In this document: in pieces, positions 26,320 through 36,381 of the stretch | Layout of the letters: every line of letters starts with the position of its first letter | Numbering within the stretch: the stretch's first letter is position 1 | Assembly: GCF_014982975.1 (NCBI RefSeq) | Contig: NZ_JADCKL010000002.1 | Span: 124,001-188,000 of the forward strand | Direction: 5' to 3' | Source of the DNA: Claveliimonas monacensis | Lineage (GTDB): Bacteria > Bacillota > Clostridia > Lachnospirales > Lachnospiraceae | DNA length: 64,000 nt | Position numbers and translations under genes: made by a program | The notes under the pieces: model-generated | Seen by the model: only the letters and a program-made list of their open reading frames with translations | Told to the model about the DNA's origin: nothing | The model's database searches: none

Positions 26320-27015
26320 CTACTCTCCCAGCACCGCATAGTCTTCAAACATGATGCGGAGGCGGTCTATCACTCTGGATGTATGGTAATGACCGCAGTA
26401 CCATCTCTGATAATCCAGTTTTTCTTCAATCTTCTCCAGCCAGATCTCTGTGGACTTATCCACCATGGACTGATCGATAAAGGGAAGGTATTTATCCACA
26501 GGCTCATATTTCAGGGGCAATGTGTGGCTCAGGACATAGTCCACCTTCCACTCTGCCCTGTCCAGCTGCTCTTCCACATATTTTTTGATGCCGGGGGATG
26601 GCTGTTCATTATCATACCAGGCATATCCCTTCTTCTGCCGGTAAAATTTGTCCACACTGTAGGCGCCCCCGATGGCAATAGCCTTTTTGCCGTCAAAATC
26701 ATAGATCTCCCCGTCTTTGGCAAACAGAAGCGACGGGTAGGCATCTTCCACATAGGCTACGGCGCCGCTCCAAAGTGTCTCCCTGTACGTCTTGATGGCA
26801 AAAGGCCTCTGCTCGTGATTCCCGTGTATACAGAAAAATGTGAGCGGCAGCTCTGCCAGATGCTCCTTGATCGCCGCTGCCTTATTCCCGAGAAAATAGT
26901 TGATGCCGGCATCCCCCAGGATAATCAGGATATCCTCCCGCGTAGTCCGCCTCTCCCTGCAAAAATCGTCAATACGGTCAAACACCGCATGTGTATCCCC
27001 TGTCAGATAGATCAT
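26320..27015 (-). CDS. Calcineurin-like metallophosphoesterase
   Basis: The protein has 231 residues. The di-metal motifs are in order: GDTHAVFDRID, LGDAGINYF, HGNHEQRP, a later His in VLSHTLPLK and GHYHTSR. It therefore hydrolyses phosphoesters, possibly nucleotides or a nucleic acid end. The start lies four bases after the recQ stop, in the same operon as recQ and a macrodomain protein. Confidence 0.9.
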   Translation of the reverse strand: MIYLTGDTHAVFDRIDDFCRERRTTREDILIILGDAGINYFLGNKAAAIKEHLAELPLTFFCIHGNHEQRPFAIKTYRETLWSGAVAYVEDAYPSLLFAKDGEIYDFDGKKAIAIGGAYSVDKFYRQKKGYAWYDNEQPSPGIKKYVEEQLDRAEWKVDYVLSHTLPLKYEPVDKYLPFIDQSMVDKSTEIWLEKIEEKLDYQRWYCGHYHTSRVIDRLRIMFEDYAVLGE

Positions 27016-27019
27016 AACT

Positions 27020-28885
27020 TTATACCCCCTTTGTTAAAATAAGTTCCAAAAATGCCTCACCGTACTGTTTGACTTTCTTCTCCCCCATTCCGTTCACATC
27101 CAGCAGCTCCTCCTGGGTCCGGGGCATCCTGACGCACAGATCCCGGAGCGTCTTGTCTGAGGCCACCATGTAGGGCGGGATCTTCCTCTTTCCCGCCAGT
27201 CTCATGCGCAGCTTACGCATCTCCTCAAAGAGCTCCTGCTGGCTCTCTGTCAGGTCTGCTGCCTGGGCAGGCCTTCTTCCTGAAGCACCGGCCTTCCGGC
27301 TTTTGCCTTTTCCCTCTTCTGCCTTCTCTTCCTTTTTATAGGAAATGATAAAGGATTCTGCCCCCTCCTCAAGCAGCTCCTCCGAGCGCTCTGTCAATTT
27401 CAGGAGCATATATTTATCTTTCGTCTGCCTCAGATAGCCCCGCTCCACCATGGCGCGGATCACATCCTGCATCCGGGCTTTCCCAAGTTTGCTCTGCTTC
27501 CCGTAGGACGGGCTCTTGTCCATGCTCCGGTCGCGTATCCTGCCCGTGTTCTCCCCAAGGAGCGTACCGGCGATCATGCTCTGCCCGAAGCGCTGTCCGC
27601 AGTCCCGCACACACCGAACCACGTCGGCGGCCGCCTCCGACACATCCATTTGCTCTATTTCAGCCAGACAGTTGCCGCAGCTGCCGCACCCGTCTTCCGC
27701 CTGCTCACCAAAATAGCGGAGGATATAGCTGCGCAGGCATCCTGTGGTAGTGCAGTACCCCTCCATTTTCCGCAGACGCTCCATGTCCTGCTCCCGGATC
27801 ATCCGCCTCTCTTCTTCTGTGTAATCCTGCTCCACCTCCTTGCTCTCCAGAAGGAGCCTTCCGATCATAGTGTCCTGGGGAGAGTAAAAGAGGATACACT
27901 CCGCCGGCTCCCCGTCACGGCCGGCTCTTCCAGCCTCCTGATAATAGTGTTCCATACTCTGGGGCATATTATAATGCAACACAAAACGGACATTGGACTT
28001 GTCGATCCCCATTCCAAAGGCATTGGTGGCAATGATCACCCTGCCCCTGTCATATATGAAATCCTCCTGACTCGCCTTCCGCGCCTCAGGACTCATGCCT
28101 GCATGGTACCTGCTCACGGAAAATCCGGCATTCTCCAGATAAAGGTACAGCTCGTCCACCCCTTTTCTGGTGGCGCAGTACACAATTCCGCTCTGGCTGC
28201 TGTGCTCTGCCAGGTACCGGCGGATGCGCTCTTTCTTGCTGCCTCCTTTTTGCACCTCAAAATAGAGGTTGGGTCTGTCAAATCCCGTCACGGTCTCGTA
28301 GGGGCGGACAAGTCCCAGAGAGGACAGGATATCCTCCCTGACTTTTTCCGTGGCTGTGGCCGTGAAGGCGGAGACCACCGGCCGCACAGGAAGCTGCCGG
28401 ATAAAGGAGCTGATCCGCACATAGCTGGGGCGGAAATCCTGGCCCCACTGGGAAATGCAGTGTGCCTCGTCCACTGTAATCATAGACAGGTGAGCATGGC
28501 AGGCAAAATCCAGAAACCGGGGCGTCTCTAAGCGCTCCGGAGCCACATAGATCAGCTTGTACCTACCCGCCTTTGCCAGTTCCAGCGCCCTCGCTGTCTG
28601 GGACTCCGTGAGGGAACTGTTGATGTAGGCCGCATGCACCCCCGCCTCATTGAGGGCTTTAACCTGATCCATCATCAGAGAGATAAGGGGCGAGACAATC
28701 ACTGCTGTCCCCGGCATAAGGAGGGCCGGGATCTGATAGCACAGTGATTTGCCCGCCCCTGTGGGCATAACAGCCAGCACGTCCCGGCCGGAGAGGATCT
28801 GGTCTATGATCTCCTCCTGTCCGGGGCGAAAGGTATCGTATCCAAAATATGTTTTCAGTATCTGCTTTTTCTGCTCTTCTTCCAA
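27020..28885 (-). CDS. recQ: ATP-dependent DNA helicase RecQ
   Basis: RecQ is a 3'-5' DNA helicase for recombination and fork repair. The protein has 621 residues. It shows Walker A MPTGAGKS, DEAH (TVDEAHCISQWG), motif VI (YYQEAGRAGRDG), a RecQ-C zinc-binding set (CTTTGCLRSYIL...CGSCGNC), a winged helix and a C-terminal HRDC domain. The start is a TTG directly abutting the TGA of the upstream macrodomain gene, with GAGGAAG before it, so translation is probably coupled. Confidence 0.93.
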   Translation of the reverse strand: MEEEQKKQILKTYFGYDTFRPGQEEIIDQILSGRDVLAVMPTGAGKSLCYQIPALLMPGTAVIVSPLISLMMDQVKALNEAGVHAAYINSSLTESQTARALELAKAGRYKLIYVAPERLETPRFLDFACHAHLSMITVDEAHCISQWGQDFRPSYVRISSFIRQLPVRPVVSAFTATATEKVREDILSSLGLVRPYETVTGFDRPNLYFEVQKGGSKKERIRRYLAEHSSQSGIVYCATRKGVDELYLYLENAGFSVSRYHAGMSPEARKASQEDFIYDRGRVIIATNAFGMGIDKSNVRFVLHYNMPQSMEHYYQEAGRAGRDGEPAECILFYSPQDTMIGRLLLESKEVEQDYTEEERRMIREQDMERLRKMEGYCTTTGCLRSYILRYFGEQAEDGCGSCGNCLAEIEQMDVSEAAADVVRCVRDCGQRFGQSMIAGTLLGENTGRIRDRSMDKSPSYGKQSKLGKARMQDVIRAMVERGYLRQTKDKYMLLKLTERSEELLEEGAESFIISYKKEEKAEEGKGKSRKAGASGRRPAQAADLTESQQELFEEMRKLRMRLAGKRKIPPYMVASDKTLRDLCVRMPRTQEELLDVNGMGEKKVKQYGEAFLELILTKGV

Positions 28886-29416
28886 TCAGTCTTCCTCACT
28901 TTTCTCCATTTCATCCGCGTAGATCTGCCAGGTCCTGTCGTCGAAGAGAGCCCACTCGACAAGCTCCAGCTTCCCCGGATGCTCCCTGGCAAACTTCCTG
29001 GCAGTGCGCACTGCGATCCCGGCCGCCTCCTCCACAGGGAAATGATACACGCCTGTTGATATGGAAGGGAAGGCGATCCTGCGCACCCCCTTTTCCACAG
29101 CCAGCTCTAAGCAGGACCGGTAGCAAGAGGACAGCAGCTCTCTCTCATTATACCTTCCTCCCCGCCACACTGGACCGGGCGTGTGGATCACGTATTGGCA
29201 CGGGAGCCTGTAGGCCCCGGTAATCCTGGCTTCTCCGGTCCGGCAGCCGTGGAGGGTCCGGCACTCCTCAAGGAGCCCCGGGCCTGCTGCCCGGTGAATG
29301 GCACCGTCCACTCCTCCGCCTCCTAAAAGACTTGTGTTAGCCGCATTGACAATGGCATCCACATCTGTAAGTTTTGTAATATCGCCGCGCACAGCTTTAA
29401 ACACCGTCCCGCTCAT
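28886..29416 (-). CDS. Macrodomain protein, O-acetyl-ADP-ribose deacetylase type
   Basis: This 176-residue single macrodomain has [34 protein letters not shown] and the phosphate loop [11 protein letters not shown], the signature of the MacroD/YmdB class. These hydrolyse O-acetyl-ADP-ribose or remove mono-ADP-ribose from proteins or nucleic acids. It is the first gene of an operon with recQ (0-base gap) and a metallophosphoesterase. Confidence 0.92.
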   Translation of the reverse strand: MSGTVFKAVRGDITKLTDVDAIVNAANTSLLGGGGVDGAIHRAAGPGLLEECRTLHGCRTGEARITGAYRLPCQYVIHTPGPVWRGGRYNERELLSSCYRSCLELAVEKGVRRIAFPSISTGVYHFPVEEAAGIAVRTARKFAREHPGKLELVEWALFDDRTWQIYADEMEKSEED

Positions 29417-29530
29417 GGCGCATCCCTCCCGTGCTCTCTTTTTTTGCCATTATAACACAAATAAGACACACTGCCCACTTCCGGGCCAAAAGCCGGGCGG
29501 TGGGAACAAAATAAAAAAAAGGGAAACATG

Positions 29531-29573
29531 CAAAAAGCGAAATTTCTCTTGATATACCATGAGAAATTTCGCT
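29531..29573. terminator. Intrinsic terminator after marR
   Basis: AGCGAAATTTCTC (29536-29548) and GAGAAATTTCGCT (29561-29573) form a perfect 13-bp stem around 12 bases. On the minus strand it is followed by TTTTTG. It lies 14 bases after the marR stop. Confidence 0.8.
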
Positions 29574-29586
29574 TCTTTATTGACTA

Positions 29587-30030
29587 TTACTGCCCATCCC
29601 CGTATCTTTTGACAACTTTTTTCTGAATGCGCAAAAGAGCCTCTGCATCCTGCGGTCCCAGAAACTCCAGCAGCCTGGCCACATCCCCCAGAGCTCTCTC
29701 CCTTTTATCCTCGATCTCTTCCCTGCCTGCAGCTGTGACAGCCACGATCACCTGTCTGTTATCCTGACAGTCCGCCGTGCGGGTAACCCACCCTTTGATT
29801 TCCATATGCTTTAGCAGGGCAGCAATCCGGGCCGTGCTGACTTTCATCTCCCTGCTGAGAGCCTTCGGGAAAGCTGTTCCTCCATGGTCTGTCAGATAAT
29901 TCAGCACAAAAAACTCTCCTTTTGTCAGCCTGGCAAGCTCTTCATTGGCCGCCACATGGGACCATTCAGACCGTATTTTCAAAAGTTCTTCCGCCATCTC
30001 TTTATAATCCATGGTTCCTCCCATTTGCAA
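29587..30030 (-). CDS. MarR-family transcriptional regulator
   Basis: This 147-residue winged-helix regulator has recognition region KALSREMKVSTARIAALLKHMEIKGWVTRTADCQDNRQ, with the wing Asp-Arg (DNRQVIV) of MarR proteins. It lies directly downstream of a MATE efflux gene on the same strand and probably controls it and itself. It has its own strong promoter and a palindrome between -10 and start. The ligand is unknown. Confidence 0.9.
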   Translation of the reverse strand: MQMGGTMDYKEMAEELLKIRSEWSHVAANEELARLTKGEFFVLNYLTDHGGTAFPKALSREMKVSTARIAALLKHMEIKGWVTRTADCQDNRQVIVAVTAAGREEIEDKRERALGDVARLLEFLGPQDAEALLRIQKKVVKRYGDGQ

Positions 30031-30034
30031 ATGC

Positions 30035-30079
30035 TACTCGTGCTAGTAAAATCATATGCCCCGGCATCCGGTTTGTCAA
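30035..30079 (-). promoter_or_regulatory. marR promoter with operator-like palindrome
   Basis: TTGACA (30074-30079), 17 bases and TATGAT (30051-30056) form a near-consensus promoter on the minus strand. Just downstream lies TACT-N6-AGTA (30035-30048), which extends imperfectly, and a TTTGCAAA palindrome (30024-30031). This is a good place for MarR autorepression. Confidence 0.6.
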
Positions 30080-30132
30080 TCATTATTCCCCGGGACACTG
30101 GGCATCACGTACCGCTGTTGAGGCAGGCTGTC

Positions 30133-31506
30133 CTAGACTGTGTAGACGCCCTGCGCCTTCAGCTGCCGGATACACTGTTTCCGCACAAACCAGAAGCACA
30201 CTGCCTGCATGGCGATAGTGAAGATCCAGGATGCCGGGTAGGAGATAAACAGGAAATGCAGGGATCTGTGCTGCGGAAAGAATCCATAGATCCATACAAT
30301 CCTTGTCCCTACCGTCCCAATGACAGACAGGATCATAGGCACGGCTGAGCGGCCCATTCCCCGCAGCGCCCCCGGGAAAAGATCCATGATACCGCACAGG
30401 AAATAGGGCACTGTGGTGATGGAGAGGATCTCCAGACCGCACTGGATCACCTCCGCCTCAGACGTATAGATCCTGAGGAGCTGAGATCCGAACACGTAGG
30501 CCCCCACTCCCAGCACAAGAGCCGCCCCGGCTGACAGAATCATACAGTCTGCCAGCACCCGGTCCATGCGCTTCTGTTTTCCCACACTGTAGTTCTGGCT
30601 TGTAAAACTCATACAGGCCTGGGTTACCGCATTCACCGACACGTACAGAAATCCCAAGATGTTGTTGGCCGCCGTGTACCCGGCCATGGCCGTGGAGCCA
30701 AAGGAGTTGACCGAGGACTGGAGCATGGCGTTGGAAAAATTGATCACCGTGCTCTGGATGCCCGCAGGGATCCCCACCTGGAAGATCCGTTTCACATAGA
30801 CGCTCTTAATGGCAAGTTTTGAAAACTTGAGCTGATAGCTGCCCTCCGTCCGGTGAAGGCACCAGAGCACAAGAATGCAGGAGACCATCTGGGACGCCAC
30901 CGTACCCACAGCCACACCGGCCACCCCCAGCGGGATCACGATGACAAGCAGCAGATCCAGCGCCACATTGGCCATGCCTGCCACACACAGGAACATCAGA
31001 GGCCTCTTTGTGTCCCCCACAGCCCGAAGAATGGCAGCGCCGTAATTGTAGAGCATAAAAAAGGGCATTCCCAGAAAATAGATCCGCATATACACAGCAG
31101 ACTGCCCAATCACATCCCCGGGCGTGTCCATCAGCTCCAGGGCAAAGCGTGACAGCCCGAATCCCACAAACGCCATGACAATGCCGCTGATCAGCGCCAG
31201 TGCAATGGCTGTATGTACTGCCTCCGACATCTCTTTGTCCCGCCTGGCCGCATAGTACCGGGCTGCCAGGACGTTGGCTCCCAGGGAGATGCCGATGAAA
31301 AGGTTGGTAAAAATATTGATCAGCGCTGTCGTGGATCCCACTGCCGCCAGAGCCTGGCTTCCGCTGAATCTTCCCACCACGATAATGTCCACTGCGTTGA
31401 ACATCAGCTGCAGGATACTGGTCAGCATCAGCGGGAGTGAGAAGGAGATCAGCTTGTCCATGATGGATCCGTTGCACATATCTATTTCATATTTATTCTT
31501 TTTCAA
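30133..31506 (-). CDS. MATE-family efflux transporter
   Basis: This 457-residue multidrug/toxin extrusion protein has 12 predicted helices in two homologous halves (first helix region ISFSLPLMLTSILQLMFNAVDIIVVGRFSG). It would export cationic or hydrophobic compounds using a Na+ or H+ gradient. The next gene downstream is marR, a usual pairing. It ends with a short cytoplasmic tail. The substrate cannot be predicted. Confidence 0.9.
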   Translation of the reverse strand: MKKNKYEIDMCNGSIMDKLISFSLPLMLTSILQLMFNAVDIIVVGRFSGSQALAAVGSTTALINIFTNLFIGISLGANVLAARYYAARRDKEMSEAVHTAIALALISGIVMAFVGFGLSRFALELMDTPGDVIGQSAVYMRIYFLGMPFFMLYNYGAAILRAVGDTKRPLMFLCVAGMANVALDLLLVIVIPLGVAGVAVGTVASQMVSCILVLWCLHRTEGSYQLKFSKLAIKSVYVKRIFQVGIPAGIQSTVINFSNAMLQSSVNSFGSTAMAGYTAANNILGFLYVSVNAVTQACMSFTSQNYSVGKQKRMDRVLADCMILSAGAALVLGVGAYVFGSQLLRIYTSEAEVIQCGLEILSITTVPYFLCGIMDLFPGALRGMGRSAVPMILSVIGTVGTRIVWIYGFFPQHRSLHFLFISYPASWIFTIAMQAVCFWFVRKQCIRQLKAQGVYTV

Positions 31507-31579
31507 AGTACTTTCCCTCCGCTTCCTTTTCTGTACAGGCTATCTTACTGCGTTCTTCCTTTTTCGTCAATAGCTTCCA

Positions 31580-34282
31580 TCACAGCCACTCACTGTATCT
31601 GCGGATATAGATTTTCTTGATCACTGTTGTCAGAATCATGTACGCCGCGATGATGCCCAGCAGCCACACAAAGTAAACGGCAGGCAGACCGGTCAGCCCA
31701 AGGGCCTCTCCTGCCGGGGTAAAAGGAAGCGCTGTGACAATCCCGATCCCGGCCAGGGACAGCAGCGTGACAGACATGGACGCCCGGCTCTGTATAAATG
31801 GAAGCTTTGCCGTGCGGATCATATGGATGACCAGCGTCTGGCTCCACATGGACTCCACAAACCATCCTGTCTGGAAAAGAGCAGCATACAGTGCCCGGGC
31901 GGCCGGATCCTGGAGCTGCGTGAACAGTTGCCCTCCTGTAAACATGGGGCAGATCACAAAGTACATCAGCACGAAAGTTGCGATATCAAACAGCGAGCTT
32001 ACCGGCCCGATCCAGAGCATGAACCGGCTGATCCCGTATGCATCCCATTTTCGCGGTTTCTTCAGCCAGTCCCCGTCCACATGATCCCAGGAAATCGCCA
32101 TGCAGGAAATATCATAGATAAGATTCAGCAGAATCAGATGGACAGACTCCATAGGAAGGAAAGGAAGGAATACACTGGCTGCCAGTATGGAAAAAATATT
32201 CCCGAAATTGGAGGAGGCCGTCATCTTGATATATTTGATCATATTCGCATACGTCTTTCTTCCTTCTGCAACTCCCTGCTCCAGTACCATCAGATCCTTT
32301 TCCAAAAGAACCACCGAGGAGGACTCCTTCGCAATGTCCACTGCCGTATCCACGGAAATTCCTACATCCGCCGCCTTCATGGCCGCCGCATCATTGATCC
32401 CGTCCCCCATATAGCCCACACAGTGGCCTCTTTCCCGGAGCACTCTGACAACGCGGGCTTTCTGCGAGGGCGACAGCCTGGCGAACACTGTGATCTGCTC
32501 TGCCTTTTCCCCCAGCTGGACATCTGTAAGCTGTTCTGTCTCCTCCCCCAGAAGGACCCTTTCTGCATCCAGGCCTACCTGCCGGCAGATGGACCGGGTA
32601 ACCATTTCATTGTCTCCGGTGAGAACTTTTATGCCAACTCCATACTCTTTCAGTGTCCTGACTGCCTCTTTTGTGTCCGGTTTCGGCGGATCCAGAAATG
32701 CCAGAAATCCAATCAGAACCATATCTTTCTCATCCTCCACACAGAACTCTCCTTCCGGGGCAGGATCCGTTTTCTGGGCAATGGCAATGACCCTCATGCC
32801 TGTTTCATTAAGTTTATTACATCTGGAGAGAACCATCTTTCTCACCTCGTCTGTCAGCGGATGGACCTTCCCTTCGCATTCAGCATAGGCACAGCAGCCC
32901 AGCATCTCTTCCACCGCACCTTTGGTCACCATCTGCGTTTTCCCCTCTGTGTCCCTCACCACCACACTCATACGACGGCGCTGAAAATCAAAGGGGATCT
33001 CATCGGTCTTTGTATATCTGCGGATCAGTTCCTCCGCCCCCAGCTCTTTCTGCTTTTCGATCACAGCAATATCAATGAGGTTTTTCAGCCCTGTCTGGAA
33101 ATAACTGTTCAGAAAGCCGTGCCGCAGCACCCTCTCATCTTCCTGACCGTCCACATTCAGGTGGCATTCCAGGACAACCCTGTCCATGGTCAGCGTCCCT
33201 GTTTTGTCGGTGCAGAGGATATCTGCCGCCCCGAGGTTCTGTATGGAATTCAGATTTTTGACAATGACTTTTTCCCTGCTCATAGCCAATGATCCCTTAG
33301 CCAGAGATGTGGTAACGATCATGGGCAGCATCTCCGGGGTCAGTCCCACAGCAACAGAAATGGTAAAAAGCATCGCCTGCATCCAGTTTCCTTTGGTAAA
33401 CCCGTTGACAAAAAGCACCACCGGCACCATGACAAGCATAAACCGTATCAGCACCCAGGATACATCATTTACTCCCTTTTCAAATGTGGTTTTTACCGGC
33501 TTTTCGTCCATCGCCTCTGCCATAGTTCCCAGCATGGTACTGTTCCCTGCGGCAATAACCACCGCCCGGGCACTGCCGCTGATCACATTGCTCCCCATGA
33601 ATACCAGGTTCTCCATGTCTGTCAGAGACACTGCTCTTCCCTTTGCCTTGCCTGTCTTTTCCACCGGCTCACTTTCACCTGTCAGGGCAGACTGGCTGAC
33701 AAAAAGATCTTTTGCGTCCAGGACTCTCAGATCCGCCGGGATCATGTCCCCTGCTGACAGATATACGATGTCCCCTGCCACAACATCTTCCATGGGGATT
33801 TCTCTTCTTACTCCTTCCCTCTCAACGCAGGCTGTCGTGTGGATCATTCCGGCCAGCCGGTCAGCCACATTTCCGCTTCTTGTCTCCTGCACAAACCGCA
33901 GCACGCCGGAGATCAGTACCATGGCTGTAATAATGCTCACGGTCATATAGCTGCGCTCTCCGGGCGCTGCAAACACAATGTCCGTGAACGCCGAAATGCA
34001 GGCCAGGATCAAAAGGACAATGGTAAAGGGGTTAATAAAGGCTGCAAAGAGTCGTCCCGGAAGAGAATACTTCTTCCCGTATGTCAGTATGTTGGCGCCG
34101 TATTTTTCTCTGGATCTTTCCACTTCCTTTCTGCCAAGTCCACCCCGGTCAGTTCCATACTTTCTGAATATTTCCTGTTCCGGGCAGAGAGCCGCCTGGT
34201 ACATCTGCCCCCTGTTTGTTTCCTTTTCTTTTTTTGCAGAAACCTCTCCTGCCAGCATCATTTTTCTAAAGATTTTCTTCAT
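31580..34282 (-). CDS. mgtA: Mg2+-importing P-type ATPase
   Basis: MgtA imports Mg2+ at the expense of ATP (P3-type ATPase). I place the start at 34282 ([10 protein letters not shown]) because GGGAGG lies nine bases before it and the resulting 900 residues match MgtA size. The frame stays open to 34498, but that part has no SD and is not like MgtA. The motifs are DKTGTLT (phosphorylated Asp), [21 protein letters not shown] and ten membrane helices. Regulation is by the M-box riboswitch at 34657-34803 and its terminator. Confidence 0.93.
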   Translation of the reverse strand: MKKIFRKMMLAGEVSAKKEKETNRGQMYQAALCPEQEIFRKYGTDRGGLGRKEVERSREKYGANILTYGKKYSLPGRLFAAFINPFTIVLLILACISAFTDIVFAAPGERSYMTVSIITAMVLISGVLRFVQETRSGNVADRLAGMIHTTACVEREGVRREIPMEDVVAGDIVYLSAGDMIPADLRVLDAKDLFVSQSALTGESEPVEKTGKAKGRAVSLTDMENLVFMGSNVISGSARAVVIAAGNSTMLGTMAEAMDEKPVKTTFEKGVNDVSWVLIRFMLVMVPVVLFVNGFTKGNWMQAMLFTISVAVGLTPEMLPMIVTTSLAKGSLAMSREKVIVKNLNSIQNLGAADILCTDKTGTLTMDRVVLECHLNVDGQEDERVLRHGFLNSYFQTGLKNLIDIAVIEKQKELGAEELIRRYTKTDEIPFDFQRRRMSVVVRDTEGKTQMVTKGAVEEMLGCCAYAECEGKVHPLTDEVRKMVLSRCNKLNETGMRVIAIAQKTDPAPEGEFCVEDEKDMVLIGFLAFLDPPKPDTKEAVRTLKEYGVGIKVLTGDNEMVTRSICRQVGLDAERVLLGEETEQLTDVQLGEKAEQITVFARLSPSQKARVVRVLRERGHCVGYMGDGINDAAAMKAADVGISVDTAVDIAKESSSVVLLEKDLMVLEQGVAEGRKTYANMIKYIKMTASSNFGNIFSILAASVFLPFLPMESVHLILLNLIYDISCMAISWDHVDGDWLKKPRKWDAYGISRFMLWIGPVSSLFDIATFVLMYFVICPMFTGGQLFTQLQDPAARALYAALFQTGWFVESMWSQTLVIHMIRTAKLPFIQSRASMSVTLLSLAGIGIVTALPFTPAGEALGLTGLPAVYFVWLLGIIAAYMILTTVIKKIYIRRYSEWL

Positions 34283-34604
34283 GACTGTGTACCTCCCAAC
34301 TCTGTAGATTCTGTTCAGCATTGCTGGTAAGGGTACAGCGGCATTCTGTCGGAAGATTTCTGCCAGACCGGTCCGTTCCCGGCCGCTTTCTGACAATAAA
34401 AATCCACCGCCTGTAAGATTTCTCTCACAAAGCGGTGGAAAGCGCACACAAATATATGCTACAGCCAGGCACACCCATGCCTCCGTAACTTCACCCATAC
34501 ATTCCGCCGTTTTGTGATTCCGCTGTACTTCCTACTGTGATACATAAATGTGCCACCTGCCTTTCTTTCTCTGCACTCTTTCTTTATTCTTCCTCTCCGG
34601 GAGA
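34283..34604 (-). promoter_or_regulatory. Long mgtA leader between riboswitch terminator and start codon
   Basis: About 320 bases of untranslated leader separate the riboswitch terminator from mgtA. It contains an 8-bp hairpin, TCCACCGC (34403-34410) with GCGGTGGA (34432-34439), and the open but unsupported in-frame extension of mgtA. A second layer of control is possible; no leader peptide with a good SD was found. Confidence 0.4.
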
Positions 34605-34640
34605 ATAAAAAACCCTGTATGTCCGACAGACATACAGGGA
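34605..34640 (-). terminator. Riboswitch expression-platform terminator
   Basis: On the minus strand CCCTGTATGTC and GACATACAGGG form a perfect 11-bp stem with a five-base loop, followed by TTTTTTATT. It lies 17 bases after the M-box, where an Mg2+-controlled terminator is expected. Confidence 0.9.
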
Positions 34641-34656
34641 AATATACCTTTGTATA

Positions 34657-34803
34657 TTCGTCTGAGCTTTAACTCTGCAGGGCGGTGAAACTGTATTATG
34701 ATACACCTTGCTTTCGATGTACCCTGTTCAAACCCTCTCATAGTGTCTCCACTATTTCGCGGCAACAGTCCATATCCCTTGCAGTAGCCTTACCTACCGA
34801 ACA
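34657..34803 (-). ncRNA. M-box (ykoK) Mg2+ riboswitch
   Basis: Read on the minus strand, the segment carries the conserved M-box blocks in order: GGTAGGTAAGGCTACTGC near the 5' end, GGATATGGACTGTTGCCGCG, an AACAGGGTACATCGAAAGC block, AAGGTGTATCATAATACAG, and CAGAGTTAAAGCTCAGACGAA at the 3' end. These match the known B. subtilis M-box in order and spacing. It lies between a TTGACA promoter and a terminator, upstream of mgtA. High Mg2+ should favour termination. Confidence 0.9.
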
Positions 34804-34808
34804 GCATT

Positions 34809-34837
34809 AAAATAACACAGATTTTCGGCTCTGTCAA
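34809..34837 (-). promoter_or_regulatory. mgtA/M-box promoter
   Basis: TTGACA (34832-34837), a 17-base spacer and TATTTT (34809-34814) on the minus strand. The predicted transcript would begin at the 5' edge of the M-box. Confidence 0.75.
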
Positions 34838-34841
34838 CCTC

Positions 34842-36350
34842 TTAAAACCTCTTGATCTTCCTGGTTGTAGTCTTCTCAAACTCCTTATCCCGCACCACCA
34901 GGCTGTAAATTTTCTTCTGGGGAGCCGCCGTCTTATTGTATCCGTCAATGACCTCCTGAAGGGCCGCACGCACGTCCTTAACCTTTTTCTTCTTCACATA
35001 GTCCTGGTCCGGATAAATTTCCGCCTCGATAACTCCACCCTTTTCCCGGACAAGCACTTCACCTACAAGCCGGCTGGCGCTCAGCGCGTTCTCCAGCTCC
35101 TCCGGGGACACATTCTCGCCATTCTTCGTGATGATCAGGTTTTTCTTGCGGCCTGTCAGGTAGACAAAGCCCTCCTCGTCCACATAGCCCAGGTCGCCGG
35201 TCTTCAGCCACCCGTCCTCCAGTGTCTCCGCCGTCTCTTCCGGCATCTTGTAGTAGCCCTGCATGACGCTGCTTCCCTTCACCCAGAGCTCTCCGTCCAC
35301 TGTCTTCGCCTCGCAGTTGGGCACAAGCTGTCCCACGGAGTCGCTTCGGATATTCCACCTCTGGGAGATGCTGATTACCGGGGAGCACTCTGTCATACCG
35401 TAGCCCTGCTGGATCACAATATCATATTTTTTAAACATTTCGATATATTTCGGATCCAGGTAGGCGCCGCCGCTGCAGATAGTGTGGAACTGCTTTCCGA
35501 ACACCTGGTTCTTTACGATCTTCGCCGGCAAGAGGGAGGCCTCCTCCAGCTTCTTTGCCATGGTCTCGATCATCAGCGGCACCATCAGGATCATCTCCGG
35601 CTTAAAGAGCTTGATGTTTTTTGCCACCCGCATCAGAGAGTCGTTGATGCAGATCACCGCTCCCAGGGACACCCCTTTCAAAATATCCATGCTGAGACAG
35701 TAGGCGTGGTGGATGGGCAGCACGGTCATGATGACGATCCGCTCCGGAATCTTCATGTCCAGGCAGGTGGCGTTCTCCGCCACATTTCTGTGGGTCAGCA
35801 TGACTCCCTTGCTTTTGCCGGTTGTTCCGGAAGTAAACATGATGGTGCACAGCTGATCCGGCCCAGGCATGTAGTCAAAGCTGCCCTTATGCTCTCCCAG
35901 CAGTTTCCAGAAAGCATATGTACGCTCTCCATGTTCCTCCTGCTGCATGGAAACGATCACCCGAAGCTGTGGGCAGCGCTCGCCTGCCAGAGCCGCCACG
36001 TCTTTTCTGGCCTCATCGTAGACAAGGACGGTGGAGTCGGACCGAACGATCAGGTCACACACATCCTCTGCCGGGAGATTCACATCCAGAGGCACAACCA
36101 CGCTGCCGCTGTCCACTGTGCCAAAGTAGGTCACCAGCCACTCGTAGGAGGTCATCCCTATGACAGCGATATGGCTACCCTGCTCTCCCAGATCCCGCAG
36201 CGCACAGGAAAAGCTCTCGCTGTCCTTTTTAAGCTGGGTGTAGGTTTTAGATGCCACTTCATTTTTACTTACTTTATAACGGATCGCGTCCTCCGGGCCG
36301 TACTTTTCTTCCGTACTAACCAGGATCCCGCGGACTGTACTACAAAGCAT
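34842..36350 (-). CDS. AMP-forming acyl/aminoacyl ligase (ANL superfamily)
   Basis: This 502-residue adenylating enzyme activates a carboxylic acid as acyl-AMP, then transfers it to CoA or, given its neighbour, to an acyl carrier protein. The core motifs are TSGTTGKSKGVMLTH, YGMTE (in QQGYGMTECSP), KTGDLG and the C-terminal TGRKKNLIITKNGENVSPEE, with the catalytic Lys near the end (TTRKIKR). It follows the ACP gene by 31 bases and is last in the five-gene operon. The substrate is unknown. Confidence 0.9.
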   Translation of the reverse strand: MLCSTVRGILVSTEEKYGPEDAIRYKVSKNEVASKTYTQLKKDSESFSCALRDLGEQGSHIAVIGMTSYEWLVTYFGTVDSGSVVVPLDVNLPAEDVCDLIVRSDSTVLVYDEARKDVAALAGERCPQLRVIVSMQQEEHGERTYAFWKLLGEHKGSFDYMPGPDQLCTIMFTSGTTGKSKGVMLTHRNVAENATCLDMKIPERIVIMTVLPIHHAYCLSMDILKGVSLGAVICINDSLMRVAKNIKLFKPEMILMVPLMIETMAKKLEEASLLPAKIVKNQVFGKQFHTICSGGAYLDPKYIEMFKKYDIVIQQGYGMTECSPVISISQRWNIRSDSVGQLVPNCEAKTVDGELWVKGSSVMQGYYKMPEETAETLEDGWLKTGDLGYVDEEGFVYLTGRKKNLIITKNGENVSPEELENALSASRLVGEVLVREKGGVIEAEIYPDQDYVKKKKVKDVRAALQEVIDGYNKTAAPQKKIYSLVVRDKEFEKTTTRKIKRF

Positions 36351-36381
36351 ATCTGATCTTCCATCCTTTCCCCGCTCGGTG

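Noticed and set aside
34283-34498. N-terminal extension of MgtA
   Set aside because: The frame is open but there is no SD at 34498, the residues are unlike MgtA, and the start at 34282 has GGGAGG and gives the usual 900 residues.
34532-34765. Open frame of 77 codons antisense to nothing but lying on the M-box
   Set aside because: It is read through the riboswitch and terminator stems and has no SD; the RNA structure explains the sequence.
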